This document shows, in pieces, positions 27,486-35,938 of a stretch of DNA of 64,000 bases; the stretch's first letter is position 1; each line of letters opens with the position of its first letter. The notes beneath the pieces were generated by a model, which was given only the letters and a program-made list of their open reading frames with translations, ran no database searches and had not been told where the DNA came from. The position numbers were made by a program, and so were the translations under genes. Source of the DNA: Enterococcus termitis (GTDB lineage Bacteria > Bacillota > Bacilli > Lactobacillales > Enterococcaceae); the NCBI RefSeq assembly GCF_001730305.1, contig NZ_MIJY01000002.1, positions 62,001-126,000 on the forward strand, in the 5' to 3' direction.

Positions 27486-27560
27486 AACATTTTTTTAATG
27501 CCTTATCTGAAAAAATCACGTATAATAGTAACTAGTGAAAATTCGAGGGAGGGGTAAATC

Positions 27561-29309
27561 ATGGCTTATCAAGCTTTGTATCGTGTTTGGCGTTCACAGC
27601 GCTTTGATGATGTGGTAGGACAAAAAGCAATTACTCAAACATTAAAAAATGCGATCGTACAACAGAAAACCTCGCATGCCTATTTATTTACCGGCCCAAG
27701 AGGAACAGGAAAAACCAGTGCAGCAAAGATTTTTGCGAAGGCGATCAATTGTAAACATAGCGTTGATGGTGAACCATGTAATGAATGTGAAACGTGTATC
27801 GCGATTACAGAAGGTCGTTTGAACGATGTCATTGAAATCGATGCAGCAAGTAATAATGGTGTCGAGGAAATCCGTGATATCCGTGATAAAGCAAAATATG
27901 CACCCACACAGGCTGAATATAAAGTTTATATCATCGATGAAGTCCATATGCTGTCAACAGGTGCGTTCAATGCCCTATTAAAAACATTGGAGGAACCGCC
28001 GCAAAACGTGATTTTTATTTTGGCGACGACTGAACCGCATAAGATTCCATTGACGATTATCTCTAGAACCCAACGATTTGATTTCAAACGTATTGGTACA
28101 CAGGATATTGTCGATCATATGGCATATATCCTAAAGCAAATTAATGTAGACTTTGAAGAGCAAGCGTTGTACGTGATTGGACGGGCTGCAGAAGGCGGAA
28201 TGCGTGATGCATTAAGTATTTTGGATCAAACCATTTCCTTCAGTGATGAAAAAGTGACCCTAGCTGATGCCATGCAGGTGACTGGAAGTCTAACGTATGA
28301 AATGATGGATCAATACATTTCTAGTTGTGCAACAGGTGATGTGGAAGCCGCTCTTGAAACATTAGAAAGTATTTTGAGCTCTGGAAAAGAAGCTCGTCGC
28401 TTTTTAGAAGATCTGTTACTATATTGCCGTGATCTGTTGATGTTTCAACAAGCACCTAAGCTATTAGCTGAGAAAGTCGGTCACTTGACAGATCGCTTTA
28501 AGGAACTAGCTGGACAAACTGCAGCTGAAAAAATCTATCAAATGATCCAAATTCTGAGCGAAACTCAAAATGATATTCGTTTTACCAATAACGCGAATAT
28601 TTATTTAGAAGTTGCAACCGTTAAATTAGCAAAATCAGTCAACCCTGTAGCCATTTCGAGTGAAACGGCACCACAAGCAGCAACTGAAGATATCGCAGCA
28701 TTGCAGCAGCAGATCGAGCATCTTCAAAAAGAATTGATCGACTTAAAGAAAAATGGCGTAGCTGCAAAAGAGTCAGAACCAGCGAAACCAACTCGAACAG
28801 TGAGCAATAAAAGCACGTTGCGGATTCCAACTGAGATGGTCTACAAGGTCTTGAATGAAGCAACGAAAGATCATTTATTGAATGTCAAAAATGTCTGGGA
28901 TGATCTGTTGCAAATGATGTCAGTGACACAAAGAGCTATGTTAAAAGCCAGTGAACCTGTTGCTGCAGGACCAAAAGGATTAGTCATTGCCTTTGAATAT
29001 GAAATCGTCTGTGGTAGAGCGATGGAAGATGAGGAGCTTCAACTAGCGGTTCATAACAATCTCAGCCGCTTAGTCAACTATGCCCCGGATATGGTGTGCA
29101 TCACAAAAGAAAGCTGGCCAAAATTACGCCAATCATTTATCCATCAGAACAAAGATACAAGTAGCGAACAGTCGACGAATGAGCAACCCGCAGCAGATGA
29201 AAATCATTTATTGGCAGATGAACAACCGCCGCAAGAAGTAAATAATCAAGTAGTAGACGAAGCGATTGCCATCTTTGGCTCAGAGCTCGTTGAAGTAATA
29301 AACGATTAA
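27561..29309 (+). CDS. dnaX: DNA polymerase III subunit tau/gamma
   Basis: A 582-residue clamp-loader ATPase. Walker A GPRGTGKT at 45-52, zinc Cys64, Cys73, Cys76 and Cys79, Walker B DEVH at 126-129, and the C-terminal tau extension. It loads the beta clamp and tethers polymerase. No slippery A AAA AAG-type frameshift signal was seen around the end of the ATPase region. RBS GGGAGGGG precedes ATG 27561. It is followed by ebfC as in most Firmicutes. Confidence 0.97.
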   Translation: MAYQALYRVWRSQRFDDVVGQKAITQTLKNAIVQQKTSHAYLFTGPRGTGKTSAAKIFAKAINCKHSVDGEPCNECETCIAITEGRLNDVIEIDAASNNGVEEIRDIRDKAKYAPTQAEYKVYIIDEVHMLSTGAFNALLKTLEEPPQNVIFILATTEPHKIPLTIISRTQRFDFKRIGTQDIVDHMAYILKQINVDFEEQALYVIGRAAEGGMRDALSILDQTISFSDEKVTLADAMQVTGSLTYEMMDQYISSCATGDVEAALETLESILSSGKEARRFLEDLLLYCRDLLMFQQAPKLLAEKVGHLTDRFKELAGQTAAEKIYQMIQILSETQNDIRFTNNANIYLEVATVKLAKSVNPVAISSETAPQAATEDIAALQQQIEHLQKELIDLKKNGVAAKESEPAKPTRTVSNKSTLRIPTEMVYKVLNEATKDHLLNVKNVWDDLLQMMSVTQRAMLKASEPVAAGPKGLVIAFEYEIVCGRAMEDEELQLAVHNNLSRLVNYAPDMVCITKESWPKLRQSFIHQNKDTSSEQSTNEQPAADENHLLADEQPPQEVNNQVVDEAIAIFGSELVEVIND

Positions 29310-29324
29310 GAGGAGACGATAATA

Positions 29325-29639
29325 ATGATGCGAGGCATGGGAAATATGCAAGGGATGATGAAACAAGTCCAAAAAATGCAAAAAGATATGGAAAAGGCAC
29401 AGGCTGAACTAAACGAAAGAGAATTTGTTGGTGCTTCAACGAATGACTTAGTGACGGCAACTTTTACAGGCGATCGTAAAATGAAGGATATTTCAATCAA
29501 AGAAGAGGTTGTAGATCCGGAAGACGTAGAGATGCTACAAGATCTTGTGATCATGGCAGTCAATGACGCTTTAGCTAAAGTTGACAAGGAATCAGAAGCA
29601 ACAATGGGCAAGTATACGAAAGGTTTACCAGGATTTTAA
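29325..29639 (+). CDS. YbaB/EbfC family nucleoid-associated protein
   Basis: A 104-residue helical DNA-binding protein of the YbaB/EbfC family. It starts [29 protein letters not shown], with the typical Met/Gly/Gln-rich N-terminus and a conserved [16 protein letters not shown]. It binds DNA and is expected next to dnaX and recR. Either ATG 29325 or 29328 may be used; AGAGGAG lies 10 bases upstream. A terminator follows at 29652-29696. Confidence 0.92.
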   Translation: MMRGMGNMQGMMKQVQKMQKDMEKAQAELNEREFVGASTNDLVTATFTGDRKMKDISIKEEVVDPEDVEMLQDLVIMAVNDALAKVDKESEATMGKYTKGLPGF

Positions 29640-29651
29640 TATAAAGTAGAT

Positions 29652-29698
29652 AAAAATGTAGAACAGATTATGTAGTTGATCTTGTTCTGCATTTTTTT
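29652..29698 (+). terminator. Terminator after ebfC-type gene
   Basis: AAAAATGTAGAACA (29652-29665) pairs with TGTTCTGCATTTTT (29683-29696) with one U·G, then T's. It separates dnaX-ybaB from the three accessory genes. Confidence 0.85.
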
Positions 29699-29752
29699 GC
29701 TACTGTGCAACGAATGGGTTAAAAATCCTACTAATAGAGAGGAAGAAAAAAG

Positions 29753-30121
29753 ATGAAAGATTTTAATAATCAAGAAAAACAACCTACAGCTGCTGTTTCT
29801 AATGAAGCTAGTAAAAAGAAAATCGTTATCTTTGGCATAACTTCGATGAGTACGGAAAGTTCACCACATACCAATTTATTAGTGACAAAAATGAATAATG
29901 AAGCAAAAAAAAGAAAGTTAAACGTAATCGTTCAAGCGCATAGTATTTCCAAACTCAACGAAAAAGCTCAGGAAGCAGATGTATTATTGTTATCACCAGA
30001 ACTCTATTCTGAAGCAAAAGATATCAAGCAACGATTTCCAGAAAAGATAGTAGCTGTCATCGATAAAAAAGAGTACGGATTGTTAGATGCAGCAAATATA
30101 CTGCTGTCTGTAAATTCGTGA
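29753..30121 (+). CDS. PTS lactose/cellobiose IIB-like protein lacking the phospho-cysteine
   Basis: A 122-residue protein. From residue 21 (KKKIVIFGITSMSTESS) to the end it follows the cellobiose IIB layout: P-loop, LLVTKMNNEAKKRKL, EADVLLLSPEL and VAVIDKKEYGL. In active IIB proteins the loop is Cys-x-x-GMSTS. Here the Cys is Gly, an extra stretch ESSPHTN is inserted before LLV, and the whole protein contains no cysteine. It cannot be phosphorylated at the usual site, so it may be regulatory or non-functional. No IIA or IIC gene is adjacent. It is one of three genes lying between ybaB and recR. Confidence 0.78.
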   Translation: MKDFNNQEKQPTAAVSNEASKKKIVIFGITSMSTESSPHTNLLVTKMNNEAKKRKLNVIVQAHSISKLNEKAQEADVLLLSPELYSEAKDIKQRFPEKIVAVIDKKEYGLLDAANILLSVNS

Positions 30122-30200
30122 TTTGATAGATAAATAAGTATCTATCAGTGGAAAAAGAGAGTGCTCTGATTGACTAACAACATTATCCCCAATTTTGCTG

Positions 30201-30233
30201 TTGTAGTTTTTTACTACGCGTTTGTATTATAAT
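30201..30233 (+). promoter_or_regulatory. Candidate promoter before HAD hydrolase gene
   Basis: TTGTAG (30201-30206), an 18-base spacer and TATTAT (30225-30230), overlapping TATAAT at 30228-30233. The start codon lies about 40 bases downstream. Confidence 0.5.
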
Positions 30234-30272
30234 GAAGCAAACGATATATTTTTAATTAAAAGGAGAACGAAA

Positions 30273-30923
30273 ATGAAGGTTAATTGTGTGATTTTTGATT
30301 TTGATGGAACATTAGGCGACTCTAAAGAGTGCGGCTTTGAAGCAACAAAAGAAGCTTTTAAAGCATTACAGCTGAAAGCTCCTGAACATGATGTCATTGA
30401 GTATTATATGGGGATTCCAATTGAAAAATCCTTTAAAGAAATGGCAGATCGTGCACTTTCTCAGTCGGAATTTGATCAACTACTGAAACTTTTTCGGGAA
30501 TATTATAAAAAATATGAAGATAAATATCTTAACATATTTCCCGGCATCAAAGAGCTATTGGACGAATTGAAATTGAAAAAAATATTGATGTTTGTCGTAT
30601 CAAGCAAAAAAACGAATGTCTTGCGAAGAAACTTAGAGTCATTAGAAATTAGTGACTATTTTGAAGAAATTGTCGGATCAGATAAGGTAACAAACTATAA
30701 GCCAGATCCAGAAGGAATCAACTATCTCATAAATAAATACAGCTTAAGTGCTGATGACACGTTGATGATTGGCGATGCAACCTTCGATATGCAAATGGGA
30801 AAAGCTGCGAAAGTCAATACATGTGCCGTAACATGGGGGAGTCATACCCGTGAAGAACTAGCAAAGGAACAACCAAATTGTTTAGTCGACAAACCTGAAG
30901 AAATTAATTCTTGGATCAGTTAA
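30273..30923 (+). CDS. HAD superfamily hydrolase (phosphoglycolate phosphatase-like)
   Basis: A 216-residue HAD hydrolase. Motif I DFDGTLGDS has Asp9 and Asp11; motif II FVVSSKKT; Lys in TNYKPDPEG; motif IV MIGDATFDM. The cap fits the Gph/PpaX-type family. Substrate not determined. The frame is open upstream, but AAAAGGAGAA before ATG 30273 gives the start. The gene has its own promoter-like sequence and a DUF1697 gene follows. Confidence 0.82.
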   Translation: MKVNCVIFDFDGTLGDSKECGFEATKEAFKALQLKAPEHDVIEYYMGIPIEKSFKEMADRALSQSEFDQLLKLFREYYKKYEDKYLNIFPGIKELLDELKLKKILMFVVSSKKTNVLRRNLESLEISDYFEEIVGSDKVTNYKPDPEGINYLINKYSLSADDTLMIGDATFDMQMGKAAKVNTCAVTWGSHTREELAKEQPNCLVDKPEEINSWIS

Positions 30924-30991
30924 GCAGGAGAAAAATAGTACTAGCTAAGAAAAACTTAAAAGGAAGATACTAAGATAGGAGGGTGTTATTG

Positions 30992-31534
30992 TTGGAGAAA
31001 TATGTTGCGCTATTACGAGGTGTAAATGTCGGAGGTAAAAATAAAATAGCGATGCCAGTGTTAAAAAAGGCATTTGAAGATCATGGATTTTTAGATGTCG
31101 TCACGTATATCAATAGTGGGAATATAGTTTTTACAAGTCCCAGTCAAGAAATCAGGACATTGATAAAGAAAAGCGAGAGGATCATAAAAGAGACCTTTGG
31201 GTTAGATATTCCTGTTATGATCGTGTCAAAAAATGAGTTAGAGGATCTTTTACAGCATACACCAAAATGGTGGGGAGATTCGAATAAGGAGATTATTCAC
31301 TATGCTATTTTTTTGATTCCGCCGATTTGTATAGAAGAAGTATTTGAAGCAGTCGGTGAAATAAAACCAGAATATGAACAAATTACTCATCACAATAATG
31401 TCATATTTTGGTCTGCACCGCGCGAAACGTTTTCTAAAGCAAGATGGTCAAAAATTGCTAGCTCATCAGTAAACAATCATGTGACGATCAGAAATGCTAA
31501 TACGATCTCTAAATTGTTGTCTTTAACAAAGTAG
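30992..31534 (+). CDS. DUF1697 family protein
   Basis: A 180-residue protein of the DUF1697 family, recognised by KYVALLRGVNVGGKNKIAMPVLKKAFEDHGF at the N-terminus (two adjoining motifs) and ITYINSGNIVF. Function unknown. TTG 30992 is the likely start: AGGAGGG at 30977-30983 is 8 bases before it, whereas GTG 30983 would overlap the RBS. Its length is normal. A terminator follows. Confidence 0.78.
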   Translation: MEKYVALLRGVNVGGKNKIAMPVLKKAFEDHGFLDVVTYINSGNIVFTSPSQEIRTLIKKSERIIKETFGLDIPVMIVSKNELEDLLQHTPKWWGDSNKEIIHYAIFLIPPICIEEVFEAVGEIKPEYEQITHHNNVIFWSAPRETFSKARWSKIASSSVNNHVTIRNANTISKLLSLTK

Positions 31535-31584
31535 AAAAGATTGTTAATGAGCAATGTTGCAAAGAAGTTAAAAGTTGAATAAAT

Positions 31585-31631
31585 AAAAACAAAAAAGTAT
31601 TCTGAAAAATGTGGAATGCTTTTTTGTTTTT
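31585..31631 (+). terminator. Terminator after DUF1697 gene
   Basis: AAAAACAAAAAAGTATTC (31585-31602) pairs with GAATGCTTTTTTGTTTTT (31614-31631) with one U·G pair; the run of T is part of the stem. The remaining 31632-31799 holds no clear feature. Confidence 0.8.
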
Positions 31632-31799
31632 GGTAATGAGAGTGTGTTAAAATGAAATCCGTAACTAAAAGCAAACAGATAGATGATTAGACCTTCAAAT
31701 ATTTATAGATGAAAAAATGATCGGATAAGAGGCACTAGCTATTCTGTGCCTAAGCGATTATAGACTAGCTACGTTTTACGAAAGGAAGTATAAAGAAAT

Positions 31800-32396
31800 A
31801 TGCATTATCCTGAACCTATTGCTAAATTAGTTGAAAGCTATATGAAATTACCGGGTATTGGTCAAAAGACAGCGGTTCGTTTGGCTTTTTATACACTTGA
31901 TATGAAAGAAGAAGATGTTAATGCTTTTGCCAAAGCCTTGATCAGTGTGAAACGTGATCTGCATTTTTGTAGTATTTGTGGAAATATAACAGAAGAAGAT
32001 CCCTGTGAAATTTGTCAGGATAAATCTAGAGACCGCAGTATTATTTTAGTTGTCGAAGAGCCGAAAGATGTGATGGCGATGGAAAAAATGCGGGAATATC
32101 ATGGATTGTATCATGTATTGCATGGTGTTTTGTCTCCAATGGAAGGAACTGGACCGGAAGATATCAACATTGCTCCCTTGATCCAGCGCTTGCATGATGA
32201 TGAAGTGAAAGAAGTGATTATTGCAACAAATGCAACGACAGAAGGAGAAGCGACAGCTATGTATCTTTCTCGTTTGATCAAGCCAGCAGGTATCATTGTT
32301 ACTAGGCTAGCACATGGCTTATCTGTAGGCAGCGATATTGAATATGCGGATGAAGTGACACTTTTAAAAGCAGTCGAAGGACGACGAGAGCTTTAA
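31800..32396 (+). CDS. recR: Recombination mediator RecR
   Basis: A 198-residue protein that helps RecO load RecA at gaps. The HhH motif [14 protein letters not shown] is at 17-30; the zinc finger uses Cys57, Cys60, Cys69 and Cys72; the Toprim domain (about 80-175) contains [13 protein letters not shown]. Length is normal. RBS AAAGGAAG before ATG. A terminator follows at 32395-32436. Confidence 0.97.
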   Translation: MHYPEPIAKLVESYMKLPGIGQKTAVRLAFYTLDMKEEDVNAFAKALISVKRDLHFCSICGNITEEDPCEICQDKSRDRSIILVVEEPKDVMAMEKMREYHGLYHVLHGVLSPMEGTGPEDINIAPLIQRLHDDEVKEVIIATNATTEGEATAMYLSRLIKPAGIIVTRLAHGLSVGSDIEYADEVTLLKAVEGRREL

Positions 32397-32436
32397 AAAA
32401 ACAGCAGCCGAAAGACTGGCGGCTGTTTTTTATTTT
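32395..32436 (+). terminator. Terminator after recR
   Basis: AAAAAACAGCAGCC and GGCGGCTGTTTTTT form a stem around GAAAGACT with one mismatch, followed by TATTTTTT. The left arm begins in the stop codon of recR. Confidence 0.85.
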
Positions 32437-32567
32437 TTAACTTAATTAGAGAAGTAGTTGTGTTTGTAATACGTTTTCAATTAGTGTAAAGTCAGATGCT
32501 CGCTTCTATTTTTGCTTCATCCTCGTCCCTGTGTTCATCAATAAATTTTTAATAATAAGGAATTCAA

Positions 32568-32597
32568 TTAGACTGATTGTGACAGATAAAGTATAAT
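32568..32597 (+). promoter_or_regulatory. Candidate promoter of the tmk-darA-holB-ricT-yabA operon
   Basis: TTAGAC (32568-32573), an 18-base spacer and TATAAT (32592-32597), 39 bases before the GTG of tmk. The genes downstream are closely spaced. Confidence 0.5.
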
Positions 32598-32635
32598 AGA
32601 TAAAAGGAATCAAAGTAAGTTAGGGGATTAGTAAA

Positions 32636-33280
32636 GTGCAAGGTATTTTTATAACGATCGAAGGACCAGATGGTGCTGGAAAAACAAGTGTGTTAAATGA
32701 ATTATACCCAAGATTGGATCTAGCAGCAGAAAAGAGTATTGTCAAGACGAGAGAGCCAGGCGGGATTCCGATTGCTGAGAAGATCCGTAAAATCATTTTA
32801 GACCCAAAAAATCAAGAGATGGATGAACGGACAGAGGCATTATTGTATGCTGCAGCTAGACGTCAGCATTTGATGGAAAAAGTATTACCTGCACTTGAAC
32901 AAGGAAAAATCGTTCTATGCGATAGATTCGTAGACAGCTCTTTGGCTTATCAAGGAGCAGGACGGCGGATCGGAGTTGAGGCGATTGCATCGATCAACGA
33001 ATTCGCGATCGAAGGAACTGTTCCAGATTTTACCATCTACTTAGATGTAGATTCTGATACGGGGCTAAACCGAATAAGAAATAATCGACAGCAGCAGATT
33101 GATCGATTGGATTCTGAAGGTTTGGAATTTCATCAGCGTGTACGCCATGAATATTTAAAACTAGTTGAAGACAATCCACAGAGAATCACAAAAATCGATG
33201 CGAGAATGAGTTTAGAGAATGTAGTAGAAGCAACATTCCAAGCAATTGTAAATCGTTATCCAGAATATTTTAGAAATTAG
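32636..33280 (+). CDS. tmk: Thymidylate kinase
   Basis: A 214-residue kinase that makes dTDP from dTMP. P-loop EGPDGAGKTS at 9-18, TREPGG (dTMP-binding Arg), DRFVDSSLAYQG, and the lid region near RNNRQQQIDRL. The GTG start at 32636 follows TAGGGGATTAG. First gene of a replication operon whose order (tmk, PII-like, holB, ricT, yabA) is the same as in B. subtilis. Confidence 0.96.
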   Translation: MQGIFITIEGPDGAGKTSVLNELYPRLDLAAEKSIVKTREPGGIPIAEKIRKIILDPKNQEMDERTEALLYAAARRQHLMEKVLPALEQGKIVLCDRFVDSSLAYQGAGRRIGVEAIASINEFAIEGTVPDFTIYLDVDSDTGLNRIRNNRQQQIDRLDSEGLEFHQRVRHEYLKLVEDNPQRITKIDARMSLENVVEATFQAIVNRYPEYFRN

Positions 33281-33294
33281 GAAGGTGTTTGATT

Positions 33295-33624
33295 ATGAAA
33301 ATTATTTTAGCGATTGTTCAAGACAAAGACAGCAACCGTTTAGCCAATGAATTTATTGATGCTAATATTCGTGCAACAAAACTTTCTTCAACCGGCGGCT
33401 TTTTAAAAGCTGGAAATAGCACATTTATCGTTGGGATCGACGATGAGCGTGTAGAAGAAGCGTTAGAATTGATCAAGCAAACCTGCCAGTCTCGTAAACA
33501 ATATGTGTCCACTCCTGTGACCTTAGATATTACGATGGACGGTCAAGTACCTTATCCTGTAGAGGTCGAAGTTGGAGGCGCAACAGTGTTTGTCCTTCCA
33601 GTTGAAGGATTCCATCAATATTAA
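33295..33624 (+). CDS. darA: PII-like cyclic-di-AMP receptor (DarA/PstA)
   Basis: A 109-residue PII-like trimer subunit that binds c-di-AMP. It carries the family sequence KIILAIVQDKDSNRLANEFI, then the loop TKLSSTGGFLKAGNSTFIVG (T-loop and binding region), and a C-terminal VPVEVEVGGATVFVLPVEGF-type end. Unlike GlnB it lacks the uridylylation loop. GAAGGTG precedes ATG 33295; the frame from 33289 is not used. Its stop is one base from the start of holB. Confidence 0.93.
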   Translation: MKIILAIVQDKDSNRLANEFIDANIRATKLSSTGGFLKAGNSTFIVGIDDERVEEALELIKQTCQSRKQYVSTPVTLDITMDGQVPYPVEVEVGGATVFVLPVEGFHQY

Positions 33625-33625
33625 T

Positions 33626-34576
33626 ATGAGTGAAGCGAAATGTTTAAGTGAGCAGCAGCCGTTACTTTACCAACAACTTCAAAAAAGTTTTGAGCATGGT
33701 CGTCTTGCCCATGCTTATCTTTTTGAAGGAGATACAGGAACTGGTAAACAAGAATTCGGTTTGTGGATGGCGAAGCATGTTTTTTGTACTAATTTAATCG
33801 AAAATACTCCTTGCAATCAATGCAACAACTGTTTACGAATCAATGAAAATGAACATCCAGATGTTCTGCGAGTGGCGCCGGACGGTCAAACAATCAAAGT
33901 AGATCAAATCCGTGCCTTAAAAGCCGAATTTAGCAAAAGCGGTGTAGAAACAGCTCAAAAAGTTTTTTTGATTGAACAGGCAGATAAAATGAGTGTTGGT
34001 GCAGCCAACAGCTTATTGAAATTTTTAGAAGAGCCCGAAGGAAAAATACTGGCTATTTTAGAAACTACGTCGCTGGCAAAAATTTTACCAACGATTCAGT
34101 CCCGCTGTCAGGTGTTGCATTTTCAGCCGCTTGTGAAAGAGAAATTAGTTAATACTTTAATAGAATCAGGCATCAGCAAAAATAGTGCAACTCTTTTAGC
34201 AGAACTCACAAATAGTTTCGACAAAGCAGTTGAAATATCGCAGGATGAATGGTTTAATGAAGCTAGGGAAATTACGCAGCAATGGTTTGATTATATGATC
34301 AAAGATGATCTACAAGCCTTTGTTTATGTTCAAAAAAAGATGGTCAAAGTCTTTAAGGAAAAAGAACAGCAAGCGTTGAGTTTCGATTTATTACTTGCAT
34401 ATTACCGTAAACAACTCGTTGATAGTGTGTCTCAAGAACAGCTGAAACGTGTGATTGAACAACAAGCACAACGGATAGAACTGATTTTAAAGGCACGTCA
34501 AAAATGGGAAGCCAATGTTAGTTGGCAAAGTGTTTGCGAGCAATTAGTGATACGAATGATCCACCCTAAAACCTAA
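33626..34576 (+). CDS. holB: DNA polymerase III delta' subunit
   Basis: A 316-residue clamp-loader subunit. The Walker A-like GDTGTGKQE is near 35-43 and the zinc cluster is in CTNLIENTPCNQCNNC. Unlike E. coli HolB it keeps an ATPase-like loop, as usual in Firmicutes. The start ATG 33626 begins one base after the darA stop with only a weak RBS, so translation is likely coupled. The open frame continues upstream into darA. Confidence 0.93.
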   Translation: MSEAKCLSEQQPLLYQQLQKSFEHGRLAHAYLFEGDTGTGKQEFGLWMAKHVFCTNLIENTPCNQCNNCLRINENEHPDVLRVAPDGQTIKVDQIRALKAEFSKSGVETAQKVFLIEQADKMSVGAANSLLKFLEEPEGKILAILETTSLAKILPTIQSRCQVLHFQPLVKEKLVNTLIESGISKNSATLLAELTNSFDKAVEISQDEWFNEAREITQQWFDYMIKDDLQAFVYVQKKMVKVFKEKEQQALSFDLLLAYYRKQLVDSVSQEQLKRVIEQQAQRIELILKARQKWEANVSWQSVCEQLVIRMIHPKT

Positions 34577-34591
34577 ATTAGGAGGAAGAAA

Positions 34592-35431
34592 ATGGTAGAA
34601 GTAGTAGGAGTTCGCTTCCGTGAAGCTGGTCATATCTATTATTTTGCTCCTGGAAAATCAGAGTATTTTTATAACGAAAAAGTTCTTGTGGAATCGCAGC
34701 AGTCTAAACAGCTGGCCACAGTTGCAGTACCTAAAAAAACAGTCGATCCAGAAGACTTACCAGAAGAGTTAAAACCCATTTTAAATAAAGCATCCGAATC
34801 TGATTTGGAAAAAGAACAGAAAAATGTGGATGATGCTCAAGCTGCGTTAAGCGTAGCCAAAGAAAAGATTCGTGCGCATGAATTAGAAATGAAATTGATC
34901 CGTGTGGAGTATACCTTTGACCGCAGCAAAATGATTTTCTATTTTACAGCGGATGGACGAATCGATTTTCGTGAGTTAGTTAAAGATTTAGCGGCGATTT
35001 TCCGTACAAGGATCGAATTGCGCCAAATCGGAGTTAGAGATGAAGCGAAAATTTTAGGCGGCATTGGACCTTGTGGTAGACAGTTATGCTGTTCGACATT
35101 TTTAGGTGATTTTATGCCAGTTTCGATCAAAATGGCAAAAGATCAAGGACTGTCATTGAATCCTGTGAAAATTTCTGGTTTATGCGGGCGCTTGATGTGT
35201 TGTTTAAAATACGAAAATGACGAGTACGAAGCAGCGAAAAAAGAACTGCCGGATTACGGCAAAGATGTAATGACACCAGATGGAAAAGGCCGAGTAGTTG
35301 GGCTAAATCTTTTAAGCAGAATCATTAAAGTACGTTTAGTTGGACGTGAAATTGCGGTCGAATATGAGTACGAAGAGATCAAAGAAGCAACAGAAAAAGC
35401 TCAAGCTGAAAAAGGTGATCAGAATGGATAA
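34592..35431 (+). CDS. ricT: PSP1-domain protein RicT (YaaT)
   Basis: A 279-residue PSP1 protein. In B. subtilis RicT works with RicA and RicF in an Fe-S complex that promotes RNase Y mRNA processing. Cys-rich motifs [13 protein letters not shown] and [12 protein letters not shown] are the conserved cluster ligands. Its presence in a non-sporulating coccus suits the RNA-processing role. RBS TTAGGAGGAAG before ATG. The end overlaps the start of yabA by 8 bases. Confidence 0.93.
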   Translation: MVEVVGVRFREAGHIYYFAPGKSEYFYNEKVLVESQQSKQLATVAVPKKTVDPEDLPEELKPILNKASESDLEKEQKNVDDAQAALSVAKEKIRAHELEMKLIRVEYTFDRSKMIFYFTADGRIDFRELVKDLAAIFRTRIELRQIGVRDEAKILGGIGPCGRQLCCSTFLGDFMPVSIKMAKDQGLSLNPVKISGLCGRLMCCLKYENDEYEAAKKELPDYGKDVMTPDGKGRVVGLNLLSRIIKVRLVGREIAVEYEYEEIKEATEKAQAEKGDQNG

Positions 35432-35780
35432 GCGTTCTTTATATGATGGACTGAGTTCTCTTGAAACAGATTTACAAGGAACGTTGGGACAATTATCCGA
35501 AATCAAAGAAGCATTGCATGAGTTAGTTGAAAAAAATACCACACTTGAAATAGAGAATCAGCGCTTGCGGGAGCATTTGCAGGAAGTGACGAAGCTAGCA
35601 GCAGATGCTAACGATCTTACTGATCCAGCGAAGCAAGAACTTTCTAAGTCTCGTATGAACTTGGAAAAACTCTATGAAGAGGGGTTTCATGTATGCAATA
35701 TTTTGTACGGCTCTCGTCGTGAAAACGATGAAGAATGTGCCTTTTGTCTAGATGTTATTTATGGTGAACGTTACAAATAA
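35424..35780 (+). CDS. yabA: Replication initiation control protein YabA
   Basis: A 118-residue regulator that binds DnaA and DnaN and limits initiation. N-terminal leucine-zipper-like coiled coil (about 5-60, [18 protein letters not shown]) and a C-terminal zinc motif with His/Cys: HVCNILYG then [10 protein letters not shown]. The ORF is open far upstream, but AAAAAGGTGATCAG before ATG 35424 and the YabA start [10 protein letters not shown] give the real start. It overlaps ricT. Confidence 0.93.
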   Translation: MDKRSLYDGLSSLETDLQGTLGQLSEIKEALHELVEKNTTLEIENQRLREHLQEVTKLAADANDLTDPAKQELSKSRMNLEKLYEEGFHVCNILYGSRRENDEECAFCLDVIYGERYK

Positions 35781-35795
35781 ATCATTGAAATGGAT

Positions 35796-35838
35796 AGTGT
35801 GGGGCAAAACGATTGAATCGTTTTGACTCACACTTTAA
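35796..35838 (+). terminator. Terminator after yabA
   Basis: AGTGTGGGGCAAAACGATT (35796-35814) pairs with the complementary TCGTTTTGACTCACACT at 35818-35834 (some mismatches), then TTAAAT. It also forms the head of a diverged copy of the dispersed repeat. Confidence 0.7.
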
Positions 35839-35905
35839 ATCTGAATAAGGGATGAAAGAAAGAGATTTTCTTCAGAACGAATTACTTTTGTCCCGACCGT
35901 ATTCT
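35796..35905 (+). repeat. Dispersed intergenic repeat, diverged copy 2
   Basis: Hairpin, then TTAAATCTGAATAAGGGAT (35834-35852), then a variable stretch, then CGAATTACTTTTGTCCCGACC (about 35879-35899). The order and the TTAAA/AATAA/GGT-like pieces resemble the block at 24528-24546. Placed between yabA and rsmI. Confidence 0.4.
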
Positions 35906-35938
35906 GCATGGAATCTATAATACAAAAAAGGAGACAGT

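Noticed and set aside
27363-27560. Possible SRP (4.5S/scRNA) gene upstream of dnaX
   Set aside because: The position resembles B. subtilis, but the conserved GGAA/GCAGTAACC-type core and a long stem are not seen.
28720-28770. Programmed frameshift site in dnaX
   Set aside because: No A AAA AAG or long A run with a following hairpin; AAAGAAAAATGG is not a good slippery site.
30983-30985. GTG 30983 as start of the DUF1697 gene
   Set aside because: It overlaps the AGGAGGG Shine-Dalgarno; TTG 30992 is better spaced.
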